Source: a virus. Taken from it: 20,727 nucleotides of DNA. The notes beneath the pieces are model-generated. The model saw only the letters and a list, made by a program, of their open reading frames with translations, was not told the origin of the DNA and searched no databases. Shown piece by piece: positions 15,962-20,727 of this stretch; the first letter of the stretch is position 1; each line of letters opens with the position of its first letter. The DNA lies in IMG/VR virus record IMGVR_UViG_3300042400_000842, positions 1 to 20,727 of that record. The stretch is one strand, 5' to 3'. Position numbers and translations under genes: made by a program.

Positions 15962-16804
15962 TGACTTCATTTCTACTCTGCCTGTTACGGGATTACGTTG
16001 CAATCTAGATCCTAGGTATTCACCTGGAACAGGCAATTCTTTTTCAACTGGTTTATTTGTGCTAAACATCTGTGCCGTTAGACTTGCATCTTGTGCTGGC
16101 GTTAACGGTGGAGTTGGCGGTGGCGCATTTGGATCTAACTGGTCTTTTCCATTAATGGGTTTATCTAATTCTTTTAATCCAATTGCACGTCTAAATAAAT
16201 CTTCAAAATAATCGTGTGCTTCAACACCTAGTTTACCAATTATTTGTGTTATATTAACGTCTCCGTGAATATGAACACCAAGCCAGTCAATATCATAATT
16301 AACTCCAGTAAAAACCACTAATTTAGCAATTGCTGATCTTCCTGTTTCAGACTGAAGTTCGTATAATATCCATGCTCTAGCTCCGTCAGATAACAATCCT
16401 ATAGTTTTTCCTAGTGGGCCACCAATACCTGGAATAAATTGTAAAAATTTTCCAAATGTACTAAGTGATCCAAGTATTCCGCTAACTATAATTCCTGCAG
16501 ATAATCCTGCAATTAATTGACCCATTTGCAGTTCATGCTGCTCATTAAATTCAGCAATTGCAGCTGGAGTGTTACCGGCTTTAGTTAGATTGGCTTCAAC
16601 TTGTTGCATGTTTACCATATACGTGTCAAACGGTTTCCATAATGCTTCGTACCAACTAAACAGTTTTAAACTTTTATGCAACACACGTCCTAATTTAGAA
16701 AAGAACCCAGGATCAGGCGGAGCATCAGCTTCGTATATTTTACTTAATTCCTGAGCAAGTATTTTCTTGCTTGGAAGTTGATTAGTAACTTCGTAAATTT
16801 TCAT
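15953..16804 (-). CDS. Unknown protein with hydrophobic core and prohead-cleavage-like N-terminus
   Basis: A 283-aa protein from ATG 16804 (MKIYEVTNQLPSK), chosen over an in-frame ATG at 16831 because AAAGGAAT lies 6-7 bases before it. I do not recognise the family. The N-terminal 25 residues form an amphipathic helix ending Ile23-Tyr24-Glu25 before Ala26, which matches the T4 prohead protease rule (Ile/Leu)-X-Glu before a small residue. Residues about 95-155 are hydrophobic and Gly-rich (IAGLSAGIIVSGILGSL, then FIPGIGGPLGKTIGLL), long enough for one or two membrane or pore segments. A Pro-rich linker (PPPTPPLTP) near 228-236 precedes a polar tail. It could be an internal head protein ejected with the DNA, or a membrane-active protein. 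It has its own late-promoter-like element and overlaps the frameshift gene tail to tail. Confidence 0.72.
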   Translation of the reverse strand: MKIYEVTNQLPSKKILAQELSKIYEADAPPDPGFFSKLGRVLHKSLKLFSWYEALWKPFDTYMVNMQQVEANLTKAGNTPAAIAEFNEQHELQMGQLIAGLSAGIIVSGILGSLSTFGKFLQFIPGIGGPLGKTIGLLSDGARAWILYELQSETGRSAIAKLVVFTGVNYDIDWLGVHIHGDVNITQIIGKLGVEAHDYFEDLFRRAIGLKELDKPINGKDQLDPNAPPPTPPLTPAQDASLTAQMFSTNKPVEKELPVPGEYLGSRLQRNPVTGRVEMKSLQ

Positions 16805-16851
16805 AATATTCCTTTGATATTGCAAACGCAATATCCCTTATATAATATGAA

Positions 16852-16859
16852 TATTTATT
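16852..16859 (-). promoter_or_regulatory. Late-promoter-like element AATAAATA for the 283-aa gene
   Basis: The minus strand reads TAATAAATATTC, 47 bases before ATG 16804, which leaves a leader of about 40 nt that includes the ribosome site. It lies just downstream of the terminator at 16879-16900, so this gene seems to form its own late unit. Confidence 0.5.
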
Positions 16860-16878
16860 AAAAAATATATTTCATATT

Positions 16879-16900
16879 AAAAGATGAACTAACGTTCATC
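16879..16900 (-). terminator. Short intrinsic terminator, minus strand
   Basis: The minus strand reads GATGAAC-GTTA-GTTCATC followed by TTTTAATA: a perfect 7-bp stem, 4-base loop and U tract. It would end any minus-strand transcript coming from RNase HI through the unassigned region, just before the late promoter of the 283-aa gene. Confidence 0.6.
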
Positions 16901-17017
16901 TGTATTTCGCTATCGCTCAATACTATTCTCTCTAACAACAATAATGAAAAAAACAATTAAATTATAAATGAATTAATATAATTTAATTATTTTAATAAAG
17001 AGATATCACTTTTGAAG

Positions 17018-17176
17018 TCAGATGCACCCTAATAAAAATAGATGCATGATTTCACCCCATCGCCATGGAATTTGCAGTAAGAATTTATATGACTGTAGAC
17101 TTTTGCTATTGGCTACCTCCGGACCAACACTTACAGGTATTTTTAAGATATAACTTTCAGGTGCTTCGTATATCAT
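17018..17176 (-). CDS. Possible small ORF, 52 aa
   Basis: A minus-strand frame from ATG 17176 to TGA at 17018. The product begins MIYEAPESYILKIPVSVG and continues with a Trp-rich FLLQIPWRWGEI segment and a hydrophobic end. The codons look ordinary for this AT-rich genome. Against it, there is no Shine-Dalgarno sequence, and a plus-strand frame of 44 codons (17065-17199) overlaps it and is about as good. It is unrecognised and may be a remnant or chance frame in the region between RNase HI and the terminator. Confidence 0.25.
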   Translation of the reverse strand: MIYEAPESYILKIPVSVGPEVANSKSLQSYKFLLQIPWRWGEIMHLFLLGCI

Positions 17177-17195
17177 TACAAAATTGTTACTATTA

Positions 17196-17300
17196 CTAGT
17201 ATTCTACAGATTTAAAGCCTATGTATTCTTTTTCAAATACAGCTAGACCACCATTCCGATTAAACAAAGCATTGACATCAATGGACGTTGCTTTTGGCAT
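17196..17300 (-). CDS. Possible small ORF, 34 aa
   Basis: A minus-strand frame from ATG 17300 to TAG at 17196. It starts MPKATSIDVNALFNRNGG and ends in EYIGFKSVEY, with a natural-looking mix of residues. AGAGG directly abuts the ATG, too close for a normal ribosome site, and is also the arm of a hairpin (17299-17316) that would cover the start. It lies upstream of the 52-codon frame on the same strand. It is unrecognised and could be a fragment of a decayed gene. Confidence 0.22.
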   Translation of the reverse strand: MPKATSIDVNALFNRNGGLAVFEKEYIGFKSVEY

Positions 17301-17375
17301 CCTCTTGCGAGAGGGTAGTGTTTAAAAGTCGTTGCACAATCAACGATTTGAGCAGCGGTTCTCGTTTCCAGAACT
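17299..17375. other. Cluster of three hairpins, candidate structured RNA
   Basis: Within 77 bases there are three stems: 17299-17305 with 17310-17316 (7 bp, one G-U pair, loop TGCG); 17326-17334 with 17341-17349 (9 bp, one G-U pair, loop CACAAT); and 17358-17362 with 17370-17374 (5 bp, 7-base loop). Such a density in an otherwise AT-rich phage intergenic region suggests an RNA structure. The strand is not decided. Confidence 0.35.
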
Positions 17376-17490
17376 TGTCTCAGCAGTATTACAATCCGGC
17401 CTGCCAACCTTATGTTAGTGTGAATTAAAAGTGTTTTGTGTGTTTTGTCTAGTATTTACAAAAGTGTTTTAAACAAGGGGTTAAAAGTGG

Positions 17491-17910
17491 TTAGTTGTTA
17501 CGAGCAGCAGCTTCTGCTAAATCATTAGCGCGTTCGTTACCTGGATTACCTGCATGGGCTTTAACCCATTGCCAATCTATAGTGTGTGCAGCAGCAACAG
17601 TTTCTAATTTAAGCCATAGATCACGATTTAAGTAATCAGTACGCCCTTTCTTTTTCCAATTAGGAAACCATTGTGTAAAACCATCAACAAGATATTTTGA
17701 ATCAGAATAAATCCTAACTTTGCATGGTCTTTTTAAACGCGATAGTGCTTCAATAGCAGCTTGCATTTCCATACGGTTGTTAGTAGTTTGTGGTTCTGTT
17801 CCAGAAAATTCTTTAATGACGTCTCTGTATTGCATAGTAGCACCCCATCCGCCTTTACCTGGATTTGGTACACATGCGCCGTCTGTATAAATTATTACAA
17901 GTTCTTCCAT
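17491..17910 (-). CDS. rnhA: Ribonuclease HI
   Basis: Cleaves the RNA strand of RNA-DNA hybrids. In a phage it would remove primers from lagging-strand fragments or R-loops. The full 139-aa RNase H fold is present with all catalytic residues: Asp10 (IIYTDGAC), Glu48 (NNRMEMQAA), Asp70 (YSDSKYL), the flexible-loop His119 (VKAHAGNPGNE) and Asp130 (NDLAEAA). The basic handle WFPNWKKKGR (81-90), which binds substrate in the E. coli enzyme, is also present. It is close to the bacterial RnhA type and unlike T4 Rnh, which is a FEN-family 5' nuclease, so it was probably acquired from a bacterium or shared among phages. ATG 17910 has no good ribosome site. An AGATAAATA element lies about 42 bases upstream. 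Downstream is the unassigned region. Confidence 0.97.
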   Translation of the reverse strand: MEELVIIYTDGACVPNPGKGGWGATMQYRDVIKEFSGTEPQTTNNRMEMQAAIEALSRLKRPCKVRIYSDSKYLVDGFTQWFPNWKKKGRTDYLNRDLWLKLETVAAAHTIDWQWVKAHAGNPGNERANDLAEAAARNN

Positions 17911-17951
17911 AGTGTTTTGTTAGATATATAGGTTTAGTATTTTTAAACAAA

Positions 17952-17959
17952 TATTTATC
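17952..17959 (-). promoter_or_regulatory. Late-promoter-like element GATAAATA upstream of RNase HI
   Basis: The minus strand reads CAGATAAATATTT, about 42 bases before ATG 17910. A late promoter would be unusual for a replication gene, so it may be an extra late start or a chance match in AT-rich DNA. Confidence 0.3.
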
Positions 17960-18058
17960 TGAACAACTTCTCCACCTTGTTAGAACTGATTATACAGCCT
18001 TTAGTATCAAAAGTCAAATGCAATGATTGCCAAAGGTAAATAAACAAAAGGAACACAC

Positions 18059-18835
18059 ATGAGAGTTATAGATATTTTAAAAGAAACTGAACCTACCCCT
18101 ACCCGTGCAATTAACCAACAAAATATAAACGTAAAGGCTGATATTGCGCAAACAGACAAAGATGTGTTACCTCAGCAAACTAGTAATGTTGCCTCTTTAC
18201 AAAGTACCAATATATTAAAATATAAAAAGATAGTAACTAACATTAATAAGTTTCTTAATTCAGATAAAAATATACAATTAGATCCGAACTATTCATATTA
18301 TAGAGAACATGTAACACCTGAAGATTACAATTTTTTAACAAGTTTTATAGAAACTAAACCAATAGTATCTGATGCAAAGGCAAGGCGAAAAATTGATATT
18401 TTTAATCGGTTCCTTAAAGACCGTGATGCTATAAATCAACCACCTAAAGTTAAAAGACAACCTAAAGACATACTGTTAAATAATCCAATGCCGCCTGATC
18501 TCGACCTAACTAATCCATTACACGAGCAATGGAAAAGAATTGCAAAAGATGTAGTATTGCGGAGAGATTGCACGATAACTACTTTAGAGATGTGGGATAT
18601 AATAAAAAAACAACAATGGCGATGTGCGTTATCTAATAGAGAATTTAATGAAACAAATAATCGGTTAAGTTTTGATCGAATTGATTCGGATAAACGGTAT
18701 GAAGTTGGAAATCTTTGGTTTACTACACATGCAGTTAACGTTATGAAAAATCAATTAACAGTTCCACAGGTAGTATCATTATGTAAATTTATACATGATA
18801 AGAATACAGTAAATAAAACAAATGGAAGTATTTAA
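18059..18835 (+). CDS. HNH-like protein 1, 258 aa
   Basis: ATG 18059 follows AAAAGGAACACAC. Residues 1-150 are polar, begin MRVIDILKE, and have no recognised domain. The C-terminal module (about 176-245) has LEMWDIIKKQQWRCALSNREF, then SFDRIDSDKRYEVGNLWF (204-221), then NVMKN (227-231). This order (W-K/R-C-A, D-R-I-D, Gly-Asn-Leu/Val, N-X-M-K) is the pattern of degenerate HNH/His-Me-finger proteins in phages, where D-R-I-D replaces the usual Asp-His. The general-base histidine therefore seems absent, and nuclease activity is doubtful or uses another residue. The next gene has the same module, so the pair is paralogous at the C-terminus. The N-terminal Leu7-Lys-Glu9 could be a prohead protease site, but this is weak. 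Confidence 0.7.
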   Translation: MRVIDILKETEPTPTRAINQQNINVKADIAQTDKDVLPQQTSNVASLQSTNILKYKKIVTNINKFLNSDKNIQLDPNYSYYREHVTPEDYNFLTSFIETKPIVSDAKARRKIDIFNRFLKDRDAINQPPKVKRQPKDILLNNPMPPDLDLTNPLHEQWKRIAKDVVLRRDCTITTLEMWDIIKKQQWRCALSNREFNETNNRLSFDRIDSDKRYEVGNLWFTTHAVNVMKNQLTVPQVVSLCKFIHDKNTVNKTNGSI

Positions 18836-18836
18836 A

Positions 18837-19823
18837 ATGAAAGCACAAGCATATTATATTAGAAAATTAGATATAATTCTTAACAAACTTAATAAAATGC
18901 TAGCCCCACCTACACGTACCGGACTAATGCATATTGTTAATTATATGCAACAATCTGAATTAGATTTATTAATTAATTTACAATCTGATCTTGCAATATT
19001 ACTTAATCCTCGCAAACCAGTCGAGATTACCGATCAAATGTTTGATATGTATTCATCTCGTGCAGCTACAATACTTGCAAATACTGCTCAAAGGGTTAAA
19101 CATATAAAATCTGCATTAGAAAAAGAACCGACTATTACTCCTATTGAATTTAAAGCTAACAGAGTATGGAGACAAAGTTTATACACTAGATCATCTAGTA
19201 AAGAATTTAATTATAATGTAGATTCAATAATAGCATCGGATAACAGCTATAAAGATAAGTTAGAACCACTTAAATTACGATATAAAAAATCATTAGCGAC
19301 CTATGAGTATGTAAACAATATTCAAGGGCCTTTACCAGCCGACTACGACAGGAATAATAAAAAACATTACATGTGGTTTGTAGCGTCAACTAGCATTTAT
19401 GACCGATTAATTAAAAATATAGGAAAACTTAAAGATGGAGAACAGTTAGGCGAAAAATTTACAGTATCTATGTCATATCAAGATTTATGGGATCTAATTA
19501 ATACCCAAGATTGGAAGTGCGCATTTACACATATACCATTTCATGAAGGAAAAACATCATTAGATAACGGCAGATTATCTGGACTTAAATCAAGCCCGGA
19601 TCGTATAGATCCTTCTAAAGGATATCATAAAGGTAATGTTGAGTTTGTATTAGTTAGAATGAATATGATGAAATGGACAACTAGTTATAGTGAATTTATT
19701 AGTCTGTGTAGTGATATTGCTAACTATTCAATAACACGTTATAATATAAAACTCTTAGATGTTAATCAAATTATATCTGCATTAGATCAACCTATTAACC
19801 CAGATTCGGATCTTACACTTTAG
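18837..19823 (+). CDS. HNH-like protein 2, 328 aa
   Basis: I start it at ATG 18837 (MKAQAYYIRK), one base after the stop of the previous gene, because GGAAG lies 10 bases upstream. An ATG at 18822 (333 aa) lacks a ribosome site. Numbering from that longer form, residues 10-105 are helical, 130-205 are mixed, and the HNH-like module is at about 215-300. It has YQDLWDLINTQDWKCAFTHIPF, then SSPDRIDPSKGYHKGNVEF (258-275), then MNMMKW (280-285) and a final helix EFISLCSDI. The layout matches the previous protein closely there but not in the N-terminal part. As before, the first HNH histidine is replaced by Arg in D-R-I-D. Translation is probably coupled to the upstream gene. It overlaps the convergent nuclease gene by 11 bases. 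Confidence 0.7.
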   Translation: MKAQAYYIRKLDIILNKLNKMLAPPTRTGLMHIVNYMQQSELDLLINLQSDLAILLNPRKPVEITDQMFDMYSSRAATILANTAQRVKHIKSALEKEPTITPIEFKANRVWRQSLYTRSSSKEFNYNVDSIIASDNSYKDKLEPLKLRYKKSLATYEYVNNIQGPLPADYDRNNKKHYMWFVASTSIYDRLIKNIGKLKDGEQLGEKFTVSMSYQDLWDLINTQDWKCAFTHIPFHEGKTSLDNGRLSGLKSSPDRIDPSKGYHKGNVEFVLVRMNMMKWTTSYSEFISLCSDIANYSITRYNIKLLDVNQIISALDQPINPDSDLTL

Positions 19824-20331
19824 AAAGTTTTTCAACAACATCTTTATTTTCACTCCAAAAAGAATCGTAATCAGTAAACACCCATTTACCGTTCTTTTTG
19901 GAGTAATAGTCTACACTTTTTTGTAGTTTGAATTTTTTGATATGTTTATGTTCAAACGCAACATAAGAGCCTTTGCGATTAAACTTCATCATAATGATAT
20001 TAAAATCATCCGCATCAGCAACTTCTAAAGTTTGCTCAATCCAAGTATCTAAAATCTTAATTTCACCTGCAGTAAACAATTGATGAAATGGAAAATCAGC
20101 ATAAGATTTACATTCAGCATTAAAGTGTTTCCAATTTAATGGCGGTACAATATCACCTTTCATCGCACGAATTTGTCCTTCATGTAATAAGTCTTTGCGC
20201 ACTGAATTCTTACCTCCGATATAAGCACCACTTCCTGGCACCCGCATGAAAGATGCATTATACAGTGAGCTTAAATGTTTTGATACTGTATTTTCCCAAC
20301 TGTTCCCTTTTGTTTTAGATTTGCTTGGCAT
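19813..20331 (-). CDS. PD-(D/E)XK nuclease, Holliday-junction-resolvase-like
   Basis: A 172-aa protein with the core of archaeal Hjc-like and phage PD-(D/E)XK nucleases: KGNSWENTVSKHL with Glu13, FMRVPGSGAYIGG (28-40), AMKGDIVPP with Asp60, and FNAECKSY with Glu73-X-Lys75. The spacing Glu...Asp-X12-Glu-X-Lys fits a metal-dependent active site. It is likely a resolvase or structure-specific endonuclease that clears branched DNA before packaging, or a related phage nuclease, since the family is broad and the exact substrate cannot be read. The C-terminal half (90-172) is Lys-rich and probably binds DNA. ATG 20331 has AAGGAAC about 7 bases upstream. The gene follows the 107-aa ORF by 8 bases (same operon) and converges with the HNH-like pair. 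Confidence 0.82.
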   Translation of the reverse strand: MPSKSKTKGNSWENTVSKHLSSLYNASFMRVPGSGAYIGGKNSVRKDLLHEGQIRAMKGDIVPPLNWKHFNAECKSYADFPFHQLFTAGEIKILDTWIEQTLEVADADDFNIIMMKFNRKGSYVAFEHKHIKKFKLQKSVDYYSKKNGKWVFTDYDSFWSENKDVVEKLSKV

Positions 20332-20339
20332 ACTGTTCC

Positions 20340-20663
20340 TTAGTGTCTGTGTTTGATCTTTATTTTAGTTATCGGATCTGCAGTGCCATCTTTTATTTTT
20401 TGATCACGCTCTGCTATCAATGCTTTAGCGCGTTTACTAGGTTGTTTAGGAGAAAAGTGAAAGTAACGCCAATCTTGTACAACATTACGTTGATCTTCAC
20501 AATACTTTCTTAACTTAATACTAAGTTTTCTCATAGCCATTAATTCTTTACGTAAATCTACAACAGTTGATGAGTTTTGTATAGTAACCCAACGTTGATG
20601 TGCTTTAAAGTATTCATTAAACGCATTCATTATTTCGTCGTGTAATTCTTCATTTGGTAACAT
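20340..20663 (-). CDS. Unknown small basic protein, 107 aa
   Basis: I do not recognise it. The sequence is basic and helical: residues 1-60 have a charged amphipathic pattern (DEIMNAFNEYFKAHQRW, then LRKELMAMRKLSIKLRKY), followed by DWRYFHFSPKQPSKRAKAL (about 64-82) and a Lys/His-rich end. Nucleic-acid binding is possible from composition only. It is 8 bases upstream of the PD-(D/E)XK gene on the same strand, so it may act with it or only share its transcript. ATG 20663 has ATGGAATT upstream as a weak ribosome site. A late-promoter-like element lies 20 bases further up. Confidence 0.7.
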   Translation of the reverse strand: MLPNEELHDEIMNAFNEYFKAHQRWVTIQNSSTVVDLRKELMAMRKLSIKLRKYCEDQRNVVQDWRYFHFSPKQPSKRAKALIAERDQKIKDGTADPITKIKIKHRH

Positions 20664-20682
20664 AATAATTCCATATAATAAC

Positions 20683-20690
20683 TATTTATT
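20683..20690 (-). promoter_or_regulatory. Late-promoter-like element AATAAATA upstream of the 107-aa gene
   Basis: The minus strand reads CTAATAAATAGTT, 19 bases before ATG 20663. This would give a very short leader of about 12 nt for the 107-aa/nuclease pair. Confidence 0.45.
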
Positions 20691-20700
20691 AGTCGTGAGA

Positions 20701-20726
20701 ATGCCACTCTAAAAATAAAGTGGCAT
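20701..20726. terminator. Hairpin at the right edge, possible terminator
   Basis: ATGCCACT and AGTGGCAT form a perfect 8-bp stem around a 10-base A-rich loop. No U tract is visible on the minus strand, and the plus-strand continuation is outside the window. It lies upstream of the AATAAATA element, where the end of a neighbouring unit would be expected. Confidence 0.4.
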
Positions 20727-20727
20727 A

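Larger units (their letters stand above)
16805..17490 (-). other. Long region without a confident gene, between RNase HI and the 283-aa gene
   Basis: About 690 bases with no frame of 60 codons or more. From the RNase HI end it holds short AGTGTTTT repeats (17427-17470), three close hairpins (17299-17375), two small minus-strand frames (34 and 52 codons, listed separately), an A/T-rich stretch (16940-17010), a minus-strand terminator (16879-16900) and a late-promoter-like element (16852-16859). The parts near 17080-17420 look less AT-rich than the flanks. This may be an untranslated or small-RNA-bearing 3' segment of the RNase HI transcript, or decayed coding sequence. I see no tRNA. Confidence 0.6.

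Noticed and set aside
16804-16831. Upstream ATG at 16831 giving a 292-aa form of the 283-aa protein
   Set aside because: The added residues span the AAAGGAAT ribosome site of the inner ATG, and there is no ribosome site before 16831.
17065-17199. Plus-strand 44-codon frame in the unassigned region
   Set aside because: It has no ribosome site, overlaps the slightly longer minus-strand frame almost entirely, and lies opposite to the surrounding transcription.
17299-17375. Three hairpins in cloverleaf order, as in a tRNA
   Set aside because: The 5-bp/7-base third arm has loop CGTTTCC rather than TTCRANY, the middle loop has 6 bases, and no 7-bp acceptor stem or CCA-compatible end pairs around it on either strand.
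1-20727. CRISPR array, insertion sequence or integrase/attachment site
   Set aside because: No regularly spaced repeats with unique spacers, no transposase or integrase signature and no long inverted terminal repeats were seen. The only tandem repeats are inside coding sequences.

Overview
The window looks like a piece of an AT-rich, T4-like myovirus genome, probably a distant (far-T4, environmental) lineage. The best evidence is the head-morphogenesis cluster, read here on the minus strand in T4 order: portal gp20, a small conserved protein, an acidic gp67-like prohead core protein, prohead protease gp21, scaffold gp22 and major capsid protein gp23. ATAAATA elements resembling the T4 late promoter (consensus TATAAATA) lie upstream of many genes. 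The host cannot be told from the sequence.

Layout. 1-5363, minus strand: a tail-fibre-like protein running off the left edge (>=599 aa), a second fibre-like protein (606 aa), a repeat-rich protein (321 aa) and an unrecognised 192-aa protein, with two intrinsic terminators. 5388-11283, minus strand: the gp23/gp22/gp21/gp67-like/small ORF/gp20 cluster. 11308-14847, minus strand: an 1179-aa protein that I read as the probable tape measure. 14910-15961, plus strand, divergent from it: a gp26-like baseplate/tail-assembly protein. This gene ends in a perfect T TTT TTC slippery heptamer and an overlapping -1 frame that adds 77 residues, which strongly suggests programmed -1 frameshifting of the tail-assembly-chaperone type. 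15953-16804, minus strand: a 283-aa protein with a hydrophobic core and a T4-type prohead-protease cleavage motif near its N-terminus. 16805-17490: about 690 bases with no confident gene, but with a terminator, three close hairpins and two very short ORFs. 17491-17910, minus strand: ribonuclease HI. 18059-19823, plus strand: two tandem genes sharing a degenerate HNH-like C-terminal module. 19813-20663, minus strand: a PD-(D/E)XK nuclease and a small unknown protein.

How it fits together. gp22 and the acidic gp67-like protein would form the prohead scaffold on the gp20 portal. gp23 assembles around it, and gp21 then cleaves the scaffold and the gp23 N-terminus (candidate site after Glu41). The 1179-aa protein and the frameshifting gp26-like gene would form the tape-measure/chaperone pair for tail assembly, and the left-hand fibres would serve host attachment. 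RNase HI and the PD-(D/E)XK protein belong to nucleic-acid metabolism (primer removal, branched-DNA or end processing). The two HNH-like genes may be mobile or nuclease genes.

Most notable observations: the -1 frameshift in the gp26-like gene, the unexplained structured 16.8-17.5 kb region, two genes that may give leaderless late transcripts, the paired HNH-like proteins lacking the usual first histidine, and the putative capsid-targeting propeptide.
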